DNA of 64,000 nucleotides, from the NCBI GenBank assembly GCA_944391615.1, contig CALXUE010000009.1, positions 1 to 64,000 of the forward strand, read 5' to 3'. The notes beneath the pieces were generated by a model. It ran no database searches. It saw only the letters and a list, made by a program, of their open reading frames with translations, and was not told where the DNA came from. How positions within the stretch are numbered: the first letter of the stretch is position 1; each line of letters begins with the position of its first letter. This stretch comes from an uncultured Alphaproteobacteria bacterium. GTDB taxonomy: Bacteria; Pseudomonadota; Alphaproteobacteria; RF32; CAG-239. This document shows positions 35,355 through 45,426 of the stretch, piece after piece. Both the position numbers and the translations under genes were made by a program.

Positions 35355-36020
35355 TCAAAAATCAAGATTGGCATAATGTTTAGCGGGCAAAATCCCTTTA
35401 ATGGAATCTTTAAGCAAATCCTGAAAAGAGGGTCTGGATTTGATTTTAGAATACCAAATTTTAGCGTTTTTATAGCCCTCCCAAGGCACATCACCAAGAT
35501 AGTCTATAATAGAAATCTGGGCAGCCGCAGCGATATCGGCCAAAGAAAAAGCCTCACCGGATAAATAATTGCGTCTTTCAGCCAGCCAATCCACATATTC
35601 CATGTGGAAAGCCAAATTGTTTAAGCCTGAATTAATAATTCTTGCATTAGGAGATTCGCCCAAAGAAAAACGCTTATAAATTTTTTCGGCCACGATAGGT
35701 GTAAAAACCTCGCGATAAAATTTATCGTCGAACCACTCGACCAAACGTCTGGTTTCGGCCCTATCCTGAATTTTTTTTGGCAGCAAAGGCTCATCGGGGT
35801 TAGCTTCTTCCAAGAACTCCGAAATAGCATAATTACCGGCCACAACTTTTCCGTCGAACACAAAAATCGGCAAACTTCCGGCCGGGTTTAGTTTAAGGGC
35901 GTCATCAGACAAAGCCCAAGGCAGTTCTTCCTTAAGAACAAAAAGCATTTTTTTCTCACTTAAAATCAACCTAATTTTGCGAGAAAAAGGCGAAGCCGGA
36001 TGATGCACCAATAAAACCAT
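35355..36020 (-). CDS. Glutathione S-transferase family protein
   Basis: 221 aa. The thioredoxin-like N-domain shows HPASPFSRKIRLIL (catalytic Ser position) and GSLPIFVFDG with the cis-Pro; the helical C-domain has DIAAAAQISIIDYLG. Substrate unknown. The start has AAGGAG upstream. Nineteen bp separate it from the lipoprotein gene, which may be co-transcribed. Confidence 0.87.
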   Translation of the reverse strand: MVLLVHHPASPFSRKIRLILSEKKMLFVLKEELPWALSDDALKLNPAGSLPIFVFDGKVVAGNYAISEFLEEANPDEPLLPKKIQDRAETRRLVEWFDDKFYREVFTPIVAEKIYKRFSLGESPNARIINSGLNNLAFHMEYVDWLAERRNYLSGEAFSLADIAAAAQISIIDYLGDVPWEGYKNAKIWYSKIKSRPSFQDLLKDSIKGILPAKHYANLDF

Positions 36021-36112
36021 AATATCTCCTTTGCAACAAACAAGATAATACTACCAACATCAAATCATCAGGTCAAGTATGCATAAGATAATATGCATAA
36101 GATGTTGAAAAC

Positions 36113-36958
36113 CTAATTTTCAGCAAAAAAGTTAGGAGCCACCACACCTTGATACTGATTTTCGTAGTTGTGAATAATTTTAGAAATATTATCAAGCACC
36201 GATTGATTGGTTTCTTTTTTCTCCGCTAATTGAGAAAGACCGCGCCTGATTTGGTCGCGATATCCGGATAATTTAGAAATACCAATAAACAAAGGCATAT
36301 TCCAAATAGCGTTATTGGAAATAGAGAGTTGGCCGGTCAGCCCCAATTTAGCCAAGACGATTCTCCCGTTGTAGGCTGAAGCCAAAACATAATCAAATTC
36401 ACCGGTATACAAGCCCTTGTATAGATGATAAGGCGTAGAAATTTGTTGAATGTTATATTGTTTAATTTGTGATTTAACAAATTCGCTGAGGTATTCATAA
36501 GCACCGATAGCCCCTTTAAGATTTTTCAGGTCATCAATCGTTTGAATAGAGGCTTTTTTATCAGGCATCGTAACAACAACAATCGGGTTAGAAATAATGG
36601 ACGGATACACAAGTTCCAATTCATTATGAGGGTCGCTGTCGGCATAAATTCCGAGCACAACATCAATTTTACCGGCTTGCACTTGTTGTAAGTTTTTTTG
36701 ATAGGGCTGATTATAAATATAAGTGATGTTAAAATTAAATTTTTTAGCATAATCTTCAATAAAAGGGATGAGAGCGCTGTCAAAATAGGTTAAGTTATAA
36801 TTAGGCTGCGTATCGCCAAAGGGAGGATAATCGGTAAAACCGGTCACAAACAAGGGTTTGTTTGAAACGGCATCATCTTTTGTAAAGTCAATTTGAGCGG
36901 TAGCATTCAAAGGGAAGCTCAAAAACGCAAGAGCCAAAAATAAAAACAAATGACGCAT
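36113..36958 (-). CDS. Periplasmic solute-binding protein, family 3
   Basis: 281 aa with a signal peptide ending near NATA (residue 20). The SBP_bac_3 fold shows FTDYPPFG near 41, KIDVVLGIYAD near 98 and the hinge LKGAIGAYEYLS near 148. No permease or ATPase gene is adjacent, so the ligand (often amino acids) and any transporter partner are unknown; a sensory role is possible. Confidence 0.82.
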   Translation of the reverse strand: MRHLFLFLALAFLSFPLNATAQIDFTKDDAVSNKPLFVTGFTDYPPFGDTQPNYNLTYFDSALIPFIEDYAKKFNFNITYIYNQPYQKNLQQVQAGKIDVVLGIYADSDPHNELELVYPSIISNPIVVVTMPDKKASIQTIDDLKNLKGAIGAYEYLSEFVKSQIKQYNIQQISTPYHLYKGLYTGEFDYVLASAYNGRIVLAKLGLTGQLSISNNAIWNMPLFIGISKLSGYRDQIRRGLSQLAEKKETNQSVLDNISKIIHNYENQYQGVVAPNFFAEN

Positions 36959-37059
36959 AATCTAAACCTTATAAAAGAAAATTTATATAATTTTAACAAA
37001 AATAGGATATAATAAGATTGTTAAGAAACATTTTAGATTATAAAAAAATAGGAAAAAAC

Positions 37060-37479
37060 ATGGATTCTACTCAAGCATACGCGGAAGTGCAAATGTCAGG
37101 CTTAAGCGAAAACGAGCTGGAGACAAGAGCCTTAATTCGTACGGCATCAGCCCTTAACGCGATAAAAGAAAATTGGGAAGAGAAGAAATCTGAATTACCG
37201 CAGGCGCTAGAAAAGAACCGCCGATTATGGACAATATTGGCCACAGCGATGGGCGAGCCGGATTGTCCGCAAGACAAAAGCGTAAAAATCAATATCATCA
37301 ATTTGTCGATATTTATCTTTAAGCGAACCAATATGTTGCTGGCGGCCACAGACCCTAAGCCGGAGCAACTCAATATATTGATAGATATAAATATGAACAT
37401 TGCGCGGGGTTTGGCAGAAAATATAAATGCTGCCGAACAAGCGCCAAACCATCCGGCCTCGACGCAAGAAGTTCTGTAA
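37060..37479 (+). CDS. flaF: Flagellar regulator FlaF-like
   Basis: 139 aa. The FlaF core is visible: LETRALIRTASALN near 20, KNRRLWTILATAM near 50, INLSIFIFKRTN near 80 and LIDINMNIARGL near 108. FlaF is an alphaproteobacterial protein needed for flagellin production, opposing FlbT. The ATG at 37060 follows AGGAAAAAAC; the TTG at 37018 lies only 5 bp after a TATAAT (37008-37013) and is rejected. A near-CtrA site TTAA-N7-TTTA lies at about 37020. Confidence 0.82.
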   Translation: MDSTQAYAEVQMSGLSENELETRALIRTASALNAIKENWEEKKSELPQALEKNRRLWTILATAMGEPDCPQDKSVKINIINLSIFIFKRTNMLLAATDPKPEQLNILIDINMNIARGLAENINAAEQAPNHPASTQEVL

Positions 37480-37503
37480 TATAATTTTTATAAAACAAAT
37501 CCC

Positions 37504-37545
37504 AAGCCTTTCGAAAGACAAAACATTCGCAAGGCTTTTTTATTA
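37504..37545 (+). terminator. flaF terminator
   Basis: AAGCCTT (37504-37510) pairs with AAGGCTT (37531-37537), followed by T-rich sequence. Confidence 0.7.
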
Positions 37546-37556
37546 TATAATCAAAT

Positions 37557-37574
37557 TTGGCACGCTATTTGCAT
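37557..37574 (+). promoter_or_regulatory. Sigma-54 promoter of the fliK-flgD-flgE operon
   Basis: TTGGCACGCTATTTGCAT: GG at -24 and GC at -12 are separated by exactly 10 bp, matching the consensus TGGCACG-N4-TTGC. It lies about 40 bp before the fliK ATG. Confidence 0.93.
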
Positions 37575-37612
37575 ATCATACTTCAGGATAATTGAACAAT
37601 GAGGATTCAATC

Positions 37613-39469
37613 ATGGAAGTTAAAGATATAAATAGCATAGCGGCAATGTTGGTTTCAAACCGTTCTCAAAAGACTGAAGGTCAAAACGGCGGGCAAACGG
37701 CATTGCAAAATTTCAGAGAGCTGTTTACCCAAGGGAGCTTGTTTGATTTTCAAACGGCGGAAAAAACTTCCACCACCTCAAACACCTCAGCATTGAACAT
37801 TGTTAAGAAGGCCGATGCAGCTGATAAAGCAAACAAAAAAGCCACCAAGTCCAGCGTCGTATCAGATAAAAAAGATTCCGTATCGATTAAAGAAAATAAA
37901 ACAGATAAGGCCGAAAGCAAACCAGCAGCAAAAGAAACCTCGAATTCTGCCACAACAGAACAAAAGAAAGAGACCGTTCAAGATAAAGATACGGAAAAAA
38001 CAGATACCGCACCGGCTCAAACAGAAGACAAAACAGATACCGCAAAAGCTGATAATTCTCAGCCGGCAGATGAAGGCAACCAACCGCAAGCCGAAAATTC
38101 TGAAGATGTTGCAGAAATACCCGCTCCGACAGAGCCAACAACACAAATCCAAGAAACGATGGATGATGATTCTGCCACGGCTATCATGCCCGATGTATTA
38201 AATATTCTTTTGCCGGATACACTTCAGACAATGGGCGCCGTAACCGTATATAACAGTATGGACAATACATATAGTGTGATGACCGGAGAAGAAATTTCTG
38301 ATTTATTGGCTTCTTCATCCATAGACATGAGCGCGTATTTGAGCACCGACGGACACTCCGACGTTACCCTTATGCAAACGGTTCAACCCGCGGAGCCACA
38401 AAATCAAGCACCGCAAATTGCATTGGATGGATTTGAACAAATTATGCCGGAGGTTGCAGAAAATGTTTTACCGACAGAAAAAACATCAGAGACAAGCAAA
38501 CCGCACCCCACCACACAAACAGCAGAAACTTTTGTGCAAACACAGGATATAACCGAAAATTTGGTAGATGAAAACATAGTTAAACAGTCAGATAAATTGG
38601 CAGAAATGATATCTTCAGATAAAAAACTAAAAGTAGATGTTAAAGTCGAAGAGGAAAATTTTTCCTACCAAACAGCAAAAGTATCTGTCAAAGAAGTTTT
38701 AGCCTCAGCCGATACAAAACAATTTTCAGGTGAAGGAAAAGGCTTATTGAATGCCAACGCGGAAGATGCTCAGCCACAACCAATTCAAGCACAAAATAAT
38801 ACAGTTACTGCCAATGTTTTGAATGGCACAGTATCTCCGCAAGCCATGCCGGACCAAGATATGGCAGCAACAACCAAAATAAATGTGCAAAACACGCAAA
38901 CAACCGCAATTAAAGCAATGGGCGAGGTAAGCAGCACAAATATGAGCCAATTAGCCGGAGTAGATGGAGCGGCGCAGGGCCTAAAATCGGAAAACGGTGT
39001 TGCGGCAGAAAACAAAACGTCATTTAGAGATATTTACAAAGGAATGAGCCGCGAAGTAGCAGAGCAAGTTAAAGTAAATATAACCAAATCAGCAGTGAAG
39101 GGCGTAGATAGTATAGAAATAAAACTAAAGCCGGAAGAACTTGGGCATATAGAAATCAAAATGCAGTTATCCAAAGACGGCAAGTTGCAGGCGCATATCA
39201 TAGCCAGCCGAGCCGAAACCGGAGAAATGTTGCAAAAAGAATTACCCACATTGGAAAAAGCTTTTAGCGATGCCGGCTTTAATTTGGATGAAGGCAGCTT
39301 GAGCTTTAGTTACAGAGAAGAGAACTCCGCTCAAGAGCAAAACAACGAATTAAGAAACTTTATCGGCCGTGTTTTGGAACAAGATGCCGAGAATGAAAAC
39401 ACACCGGAATACGGCAGCCATATCTCTGAAGTCTGGGACGGCACTTCCGCCTTGAATATCAGAGTATAG
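37613..39469 (+). CDS. fliK: Flagellar hook-length control protein FliK
   Basis: 618 aa from the ATG at 37613 (GAGGA upstream). The long N-region is Lys/Thr/Asp-rich and disordered. The conserved FliK C-terminal domain shows IEIKLKPEELGHIEIKM near 510 and the NLDEGSLSFSYRE end. FliK measures hook length and switches the export gate. First gene after the sigma-54 promoter. Confidence 0.92.
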   Translation: MEVKDINSIAAMLVSNRSQKTEGQNGGQTALQNFRELFTQGSLFDFQTAEKTSTTSNTSALNIVKKADAADKANKKATKSSVVSDKKDSVSIKENKTDKAESKPAAKETSNSATTEQKKETVQDKDTEKTDTAPAQTEDKTDTAKADNSQPADEGNQPQAENSEDVAEIPAPTEPTTQIQETMDDDSATAIMPDVLNILLPDTLQTMGAVTVYNSMDNTYSVMTGEEISDLLASSSIDMSAYLSTDGHSDVTLMQTVQPAEPQNQAPQIALDGFEQIMPEVAENVLPTEKTSETSKPHPTTQTAETFVQTQDITENLVDENIVKQSDKLAEMISSDKKLKVDVKVEEENFSYQTAKVSVKEVLASADTKQFSGEGKGLLNANAEDAQPQPIQAQNNTVTANVLNGTVSPQAMPDQDMAATTKINVQNTQTTAIKAMGEVSSTNMSQLAGVDGAAQGLKSENGVAAENKTSFRDIYKGMSREVAEQVKVNITKSAVKGVDSIEIKLKPEELGHIEIKMQLSKDGKLQAHIIASRAETGEMLQKELPTLEKAFSDAGFNLDEGSLSFSYREENSAQEQNNELRNFIGRVLEQDAENENTPEYGSHISEVWDGTSALNIRV

Positions 39470-39490
39470 TAAGCATAAAGGAGTAAGACC

Positions 39491-40330
39491 ATGTCAGATG
39501 TAAATGCCATAAATGGTTATACCCAAACGGGAGCAAGCAGTACAACATCTTCGGCGGCACAAACTTTGTCGGCGGATATGAACACGTTTTTAACACTGCT
39601 GACCACCCAGTTAAAATATCAAGATCCGCTTGATCCGATGGATACGGCAGAATTCACAAACCAGTTGGTACAATACTCAAGCGTTGAACAAGCCATACAA
39701 ACCAACGAAAAATTAGATAGTTTGTTGAGTATGAATATCCAAAACTTAGGCGCACAAGCTGTGTCATATATCGGCAAAGTTGCGCAAGTTTTGGGCGATG
39801 TTATGCCTTTGCAAGATGGCCAAGCCAAGGCGGCATATACTTTGGATAAAGATGTTCAAAGTGTCACGATTATAGTCAAGGATTTGAATGGTTCGGTTGT
39901 GTATTCTGAAAGCGGAGAAGTAACAGCCGGCACACATGAGTTTGACTGGGACGGTAAAACGGCGGGCGGCCAGCAGCTTGAAGATGGAGCTTATCAAATA
40001 GTCGTAAGCGCCAAGACAGCCACAGGAGAAACTGCGGCCAATGTAACGACGACAATATTTGGAAAAGTAACGGGCGTAGCGAGCGACAGCGATGGCGTCT
40101 ATATTGGGTTAGGCGATGCCGTCACGGCAAACCTGAATGATATCTTAACCGTCCGTTATGATGATTATTTTGACAAAGATAAAGATACTGTTACGGGTGA
40201 AGAAGGTACAGGAAGTGAAGAAACACCAGAAGAAGGAACAGAAGAAGATTCAGGCGTAACGGAAACATTGGCTAGTGTAGCAAAAACAGCAGCCAGCGTT
40301 GCCGGCAGCGTCTTGAGTGGAATTATTTAG
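39491..40330 (+). CDS. flgD: Flagellar hook assembly scaffold FlgD
   Basis: 279 aa. The N-terminal FlgD motif (MNTFLTLLTTQLKYQDPLDPMD, around residues 30-50, and TNQLVQYSSVEQ) is clear; the FlgD Ig/Tudor-like domains follow. The tail is a Glu/Gly/Thr-rich linker ending in an Ala/Val-rich segment, longer than in many homologues. FlgD caps the growing hook. The next gene is its client FlgE. Confidence 0.94.
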   Translation: MSDVNAINGYTQTGASSTTSSAAQTLSADMNTFLTLLTTQLKYQDPLDPMDTAEFTNQLVQYSSVEQAIQTNEKLDSLLSMNIQNLGAQAVSYIGKVAQVLGDVMPLQDGQAKAAYTLDKDVQSVTIIVKDLNGSVVYSESGEVTAGTHEFDWDGKTAGGQQLEDGAYQIVVSAKTATGETAANVTTTIFGKVTGVASDSDGVYIGLGDAVTANLNDILTVRYDDYFDKDKDTVTGEEGTGSEETPEEGTEEDSGVTETLASVAKTAASVAGSVLSGII

Positions 40331-40353
40331 AAAGCACTTTAGGGAGAAAAACA

Positions 40354-42552
40354 ATGAGTATATTTGGCGCAATGCAATCAGGTATTTCAGGATTAGCCGC
40401 CCAATCGACCGCGATGGGAGCCATTTCTGATAATATCTCAAACGTCAACACCGTCGGTTACAAAGGAACCAATACGGCGTTTCAAACCTTAGTCACAAAA
40501 CAAACAACCAGCAGCCACTATTCACCTGGAGGCGTGCAGCCAGTCAGTAAACAAACGATAAATGCACAAGGATTGTTGTCATCGACCTCATCTTCAACAG
40601 ATATAGCCATCAGCGGAAACGGCTACTTTGTTGTCAATCAGGCGGCCAATCCGGGAGAAGGTGATATGTGGGCCTATACCAGAGCCGGAAGCTTTGACGT
40701 AGATGAAAACGGTTATTTGGTCAACACCGGTGGATTTTATGCGCAAGGCTGGTCATTATTGCCCTGGAACGGGAACACCCAAGCCTCAACGGTAAATATT
40801 AATGGCATTACCTATATGAAGGCATATTATGATGAGGCTGGAGATGTAGTGTTGATTAATGATAACATCATAGACAACCGCAACTTAAAGCCGGTAAATT
40901 TGAAAAACATCGGAGGAACAGCCACTCCGACACGTCAAATCAATTTTGGAGCCAACTTGCCGAGTGATGATGCCATCGGAACCAACCGCAAAATTTCAGC
41001 TTTAATATATGATAGTCTGGGCAATCCGAGCAATATGAGCTTAGACTTCCAAAAAATGAGCACCAGCGGCTGGAATATGTCAGCATCAGTTCCTGACGGA
41101 GCCGCAACATCAATTTTGTATGGTAGCAACAATACGTTAGATGTTGGCTCAGATGTATATTCTGCCTCAGGACAATTAGAGTTCACCTCAATACCGGAAA
41201 ATGGCTCAAGCATAGCCATAACGGACCAAGGCACGGGCACGACCTACACCTTTGTGTTCACAACCAACCCGGGAGGCGTAACCGGCCCCAACAGTGTCGC
41301 AATAGACTTAAATGACAATATTGTTACTTTGGGTGATTTTACGGCAGCTTTTGCCGAGGCTTTGCAAGAAACAATGCCTTCAGGCGAACGCTTCCAAGCA
41401 GGTTCAGATAGAATCACCATCACACAATCCACAATGGGTTCAGCTTTAACAATAGATGCCAGTCAAACATTGTCCTGTGTGCAAAGAGCCGCGAACCCGA
41501 ATGAAACGACAGGAATTCCGACCGGAAAATTTGTCATTCCGCAAATTGATGATGACATCAAGAACGGTGCCAGAATAGACTTTACCGAAGACACGGCAAA
41601 TAATTACATTGGTAAAAGCTTAACCATAGACGGAATCACCTATCACTTTGTGAATACGGATACGCCGAATGCCGGAAGTAATGTTTACGTAAATATCAAC
41701 ACGGCCACCAGCATAGCCGATGTAGTCAGCCGTTTAGGCGATGCCATACAGGCCAACGCCAAAGAACCGAGCCGATTTGTAGTAAGCGGCACCAGCTTGG
41801 AAATTTTGCCGACCTCAACCGGTGGAGATATAGCCTTGAACACAACGGGCATGGATACGACGATTTCCGGCGTTGTCAGAACCAAGGATTCAGCAAACTT
41901 CATCACGGTACAAAGCTATAACAACACGATTGGTTACCAGTTCCAAACCGGACCGGATTCAATAGAAGAAGGATCCAAATCACCAGCTGTATGCTTTAAT
42001 TCAGATGGTACGCCGAAATATTTCAATGTTGATGAAATGTCCATAACATGGGCCAACGGCGCACAAAATATGGATGGAGGCGTCAACAGCGGCAGTATAA
42101 TACAGTTGTTTATGGGAAACACCGGCACAAACGACGGTTTAACAAGCTTGTCCGGAGATTTCACCACAGATTATATCAATCAGGACGGTGCAAAATTTGG
42201 TAGTTATTCAGGCGTATATATTGATGAGAGCGGCGTTGTGACAGCGTTGTTTGATAACGGCGAAACACGTCCGATAGCAATTCTGCCTTTGGCAACATTC
42301 TCCAATCCGAACGGCATGGAAGCGCTAACCGGAAACGCATGGATAGAAACCGATTCATCAGGCCAAGCACTGTTAAAGAGAGCCGGAACCAATGGTGCCG
42401 GAGAAATTTCATCCAGTGCGTTAGAGAGCTCAACCGTAGATTTGGCAACAGAGTTTTCTAATATGATTGTAACCCAAAGAGCATATTCAGCCTCAACAAA
42501 AATCATAACAACCGCAGATGAAATGCTCCAAGAATTAACCAATATGGTATAG
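40354..42552 (+). CDS. flgE: Flagellar hook protein FlgE
   Basis: 732 aa. The N-terminal rod-like motif (MQSGISGLAAQSTAMGAISDN and NVNTVGYKG) and the C-terminal helix (SNMIVTQRAYSASTKIITTADEML) define the FlgE family. The 732-aa length is well above the ~400 aa of enterobacterial FlgE owing to extra middle domains, as in many alphaproteobacteria. It polymerises into the hook. Confidence 0.95.
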   Translation: MSIFGAMQSGISGLAAQSTAMGAISDNISNVNTVGYKGTNTAFQTLVTKQTTSSHYSPGGVQPVSKQTINAQGLLSSTSSSTDIAISGNGYFVVNQAANPGEGDMWAYTRAGSFDVDENGYLVNTGGFYAQGWSLLPWNGNTQASTVNINGITYMKAYYDEAGDVVLINDNIIDNRNLKPVNLKNIGGTATPTRQINFGANLPSDDAIGTNRKISALIYDSLGNPSNMSLDFQKMSTSGWNMSASVPDGAATSILYGSNNTLDVGSDVYSASGQLEFTSIPENGSSIAITDQGTGTTYTFVFTTNPGGVTGPNSVAIDLNDNIVTLGDFTAAFAEALQETMPSGERFQAGSDRITITQSTMGSALTIDASQTLSCVQRAANPNETTGIPTGKFVIPQIDDDIKNGARIDFTEDTANNYIGKSLTIDGITYHFVNTDTPNAGSNVYVNINTATSIADVVSRLGDAIQANAKEPSRFVVSGTSLEILPTSTGGDIALNTTGMDTTISGVVRTKDSANFITVQSYNNTIGYQFQTGPDSIEEGSKSPAVCFNSDGTPKYFNVDEMSITWANGAQNMDGGVNSGSIIQLFMGNTGTNDGLTSLSGDFTTDYINQDGAKFGSYSGVYIDESGVVTALFDNGETRPIAILPLATFSNPNGMEALTGNAWIETDSSGQALLKRAGTNGAGEISSSALESSTVDLATEFSNMIVTQRAYSASTKIITTADEMLQELTNMV

Positions 42553-42611
42553 AGAACAAGAACAGAATGTTCAAAAATAATTAAGAATATAATTATGTTC
42601 CCTAAAGTCAA

Positions 42612-42650
42612 AAAAAACAACCCCGTGTTTCCCCCACGGGGTTGTTTTAA
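42612..42650. terminator. Bidirectional terminator between flgE and hpnE
   Basis: AACAACCCCGTG pairs with CACGGGGTTGTT (12 bp). TTTT follows on plus and eight T on minus. Confidence 0.93.
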
Positions 42651-42659
42651 TACATAAAA

Positions 42660-43739
42660 TTAAGAGATAGACTTGATAAATTTTTTGGCTTGAAGCGCGG
42701 CTCTTTTTCCGGAAAGGGCGGCTGTTTCAATAGAAGAAGGCAAATTTTTCATCGTCCAGTCACCGGCCACAAAAACATTATCAAGCAAAGTTTGGGCAGA
42801 AGAAGGGCGTCTGGCAACATTTTCAGCATCCAGAGCAACAGTTGCACGCTTAAAACGTAAAACGCGACAGGGCGGTACAAAAGCGGAAGCCACATTTCGA
42901 ATAAGGCAAATTTCTTTCCAAACCTCACGCTTAAGTTCATCATCCGATAAATGTATGCTGTTGGCAAAGCTGATGGTTACCGACAAAACATTTTGATGAA
43001 CACTGAGCCATTGCACAAATTGAGCGCCATGCACCCCCATAAAAGATTTTCCGTTAGGCAAAAAAATCGGCTGGCTAGTCAAGTAGTGCAGATTAATAAT
43101 GGAATTATGCTTTAGTTTCGGCAGCATCAAAAAGTGAGATGCGTTCATATTATCAAGAGCAAGGATTAACACATCGCGCCGACGAAGTTTTACCGCTGAG
43201 TTCTGAAACACCAATTTTTGAGCATGATTACCATAGGGAACAATCTCGCAAAGTCTGTGATTATAAAAAACATCATCCAGATATTGCACCTGAGGAGAAA
43301 CAAGCGTCTGTTGCTGAGTATTTTGAGAAAAATAAACTTTTGCGGCGTTTATGAATGGAAAAAGCTTCCAAAACATAGCTTTGATAACGCATTTGTCAAC
43401 CAAACCCAAAGGTTCGTTAAGAGCGGCTAACGCAATATCATCAAAATAGCGAAAAGGAGAAGCAATTTTTTTTGAGTTAAAGTCAAAAAAAGATGGCACA
43501 CAAAAATCATTTTGCCCCCACAATTTTCGCGCCTCATGATTAGATTTAAGAATAGCATGTACGGCATAATCGAGCCGACGGTTAAGAGCTTTATCAAAAT
43601 AAGAACCGCAACGACCCCCTAAGCGGTTGCTTGCTTCAAAAAGCCGCACCTTAGATTTCGGGAAAAATTTTTTAATGTACTTGGCCGCGGTCAGTCCCGC
43701 CATTCCGCCGCCGACAATAAAAAAGTTATTTTCTTGCAA
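42660..43739 (-). CDS. hpnE: Hydroxysqualene dehydroxylase HpnE
   Basis: 359 aa from a TTG at 43739 that overlaps the hpnD stop by 14 bp. The FAD-binding VGGGMAGLTAAKYI motif is at the N-terminus and GGRCGSYFD near 45; the C-terminal FAD motif VFAGDWT is near 335. HpnE reduces hydroxysqualene to squalene, the hopanoid precursor. The upstream extension to 43814 lies within hpnD and is rejected. Confidence 0.87.
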   Translation of the reverse strand: MQENNFFIVGGGMAGLTAAKYIKKFFPKSKVRLFEASNRLGGRCGSYFDKALNRRLDYAVHAILKSNHEARKLWGQNDFCVPSFFDFNSKKIASPFRYFDDIALAALNEPLGLVDKCVIKAMFWKLFPFINAAKVYFSQNTQQQTLVSPQVQYLDDVFYNHRLCEIVPYGNHAQKLVFQNSAVKLRRRDVLILALDNMNASHFLMLPKLKHNSIINLHYLTSQPIFLPNGKSFMGVHGAQFVQWLSVHQNVLSVTISFANSIHLSDDELKREVWKEICLIRNVASAFVPPCRVLRFKRATVALDAENVARRPSSAQTLLDNVFVAGDWTMKNLPSSIETAALSGKRAALQAKKFIKSIS

Positions 43740-44565
43740 AATAAGCCCTAGCCGCAATAGAAAGTTTTTGGAGTTTAGACAAATGCGGTTTAGGAGAGAT
43801 AACTTCCCAACCACGGTTTTTCATAACATCAAAATACTTATGATAAATAGCTTCCATAGCCCGAACGGAGCGAGCTGATTTTTTATCCAATAAGGCAATA
43901 AGTTGTTGCGCTTTTTTGTAATCATCTTCAACAACATTAGCCAACTCGGCGCGTGCTTTTACAAAGTTTTTATTAACCAAAACATCTTGCGGGTTCGTAG
44001 AGCTAATGCCGGCTTTTTCGAGCATTTCTTTAGGGATATATAGCCTGTTAGACAGAGCATCTTCTTTCACATCGCGTAAAATATTTGTGAGTTGCAAAGC
44101 ATTGCCCAAAGCCACCGAGAGCTCTTCAATCAATTTTTCGTCTTTACAGCCAAAAATCCGCAAAGACAAATTCCCCGGAGCACCGGCCACTCCACGACAA
44201 TATTTATAAAGATCCTTGAGTGTAGGTGCCTGTATAGGATTAGGAATATCCATAGAAAGCGCGTCAATAAGCTTCGTAAACTCCTCTTTAGGCAGTTTGA
44301 AGCGCATACAATTTTTATAAATTTTGCGTCCGATATCGGTTGTCGGAAGTTTCCGGTCATAAATATTATCAATTTCGTCTTTCCAAGCATTAAGAAGTTC
44401 AATTTTTTCGGCCATAGCCAAATCATCACCATCCACAATATCGTCGATATGGCGGCAAAACGCATAGATTGTATACATAGCCATACGCTGAGCTTTAGGC
44501 AAGAATCTCATACTCCAAAAGAAAGAGCTGCCAGAGCGTTTGACAATTTTTTTAATATCGTTCAT
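43726..44565 (-). CDS. hpnD: Presqualene diphosphate synthase HpnD
   Basis: 279 aa. Two Asp-rich motifs of the squalene/phytoene synthase fold are seen: FCRHIDDIVDG near 35 and NILRDVKEDALSNRLYIP near 162. CRGVAGAPGNLSLRIFG near 118 fits HpnD. It condenses two farnesyl diphosphates. It starts directly after the hpnC stop, so the genes are coupled. Confidence 0.9.
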   Translation of the reverse strand: MNDIKKIVKRSGSSFFWSMRFLPKAQRMAMYTIYAFCRHIDDIVDGDDLAMAEKIELLNAWKDEIDNIYDRKLPTTDIGRKIYKNCMRFKLPKEEFTKLIDALSMDIPNPIQAPTLKDLYKYCRGVAGAPGNLSLRIFGCKDEKLIEELSVALGNALQLTNILRDVKEDALSNRLYIPKEMLEKAGISSTNPQDVLVNKNFVKARAELANVVEDDYKKAQQLIALLDKKSARSVRAMEAIYHKYFDVMKNRGWEVISPKPHLSKLQKLSIAARAYFARK

Positions 44566-45426
44566 TTATATACCTTTATTAGTCACAGTTTTGGTTTGGG
44601 CAAACATTCCGCGTATAATGCCTTTGATAAGGGCAGAAACACGCTGAAAACAAGAAAGTTTAACCTCATGAGCCAAAAAATCTTTTTTTAATAAGTTATT
44701 TATCATATATTTTGTTAAATAAAAGATAACAAAAACCTCAATTTTTAACGCGCGTGATTGTACAATACTCGGGAGCAAAAGAGCTTCTTTGAGCAATCCG
44801 TTAATTTTTTCCATCATAAAAGCAACGGCGTTTTTCAGTTGAGGGCAAGCAGTGTCAGCCTTCAGGTCATCAACCGAGAGCGAAAATTGCCGCAAAATTT
44901 CCTGCGGAACATAAACGCGGTTAAGCACACAAGCATCATATTTAATATCTTGAATATGATTAACAATTTGCAACGCGGCACAAAGAGAAGCCGCCGGCAA
45001 ATAGGTTGAAGGATTTTCGTTATAAAGCGCGAGCAAAAAGCGCCCGACTGGAGCCGCAGAATACCGACAGTATTCCGTGAGTTGAGCCCAAGTCTGATAT
45101 TCAAAACCGGCCGCATCTTGCCGAAAGGCTTTGAGTAAGTCTGTTGCCAAAGAGAGGGAGAAATTTTCTTTTACAAAAATTTCACGCAAATTTGCGGCAG
45201 AGGCATATTTTTTGCTTTGAGGTTTGCTGCCCAAAAGCACATTTTCCATATGATTAAGAATATCAAGCTTTTCTTGAGCAGAAAGATGGGGATTATCAGC
45301 CACGTCGTCAGCTTCTCGAGCAAAAGTATAATAAGCATTCACCGTCTGCCGAAATGCTTTAGGAAACAAACAAAAAGCCACCGGAAAATTTTCATCTTTC
45401 TGCAATTTGTGCCGTTCTTTTATCAT
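44566..45426 (-). CDS. hpnC: Hydroxysqualene synthase HpnC
   Basis: 286 aa from the ATG at 45426, which overlaps the trmFO stop as ATGA. Squalene/phytoene synthase fold with [12 protein letters not shown] near 35 and [18 protein letters not shown] near 160. The first residues ([12 protein letters not shown]) match HpnC, which turns presqualene diphosphate into hydroxysqualene. Confidence 0.89.
   Translation of the reverse strand: MIKERHKLQKDENFPVAFCLFPKAFRQTVNAYYTFAREADDVADNPHLSAQEKLDILNHMENVLLGSKPQSKKYASAANLREIFVKENFSLSLATDLLKAFRQDAAGFEYQTWAQLTEYCRYSAAPVGRFLLALYNENPSTYLPAASLCAALQIVNHIQDIKYDACVLNRVYVPQEILRQFSLSVDDLKADTACPQLKNAVAFMMEKINGLLKEALLLPSIVQSRALKIEVFVIFYLTKYMINNLLKKDFLAHEVKLSCFQRVSALIKGIIRGMFAQTKTVTNKGI

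Noticed and set aside
37018-37059. Upstream start of flaF
   Set aside because: The TTG at 37018 lies five bases after a -10 box and has no ribosome site.
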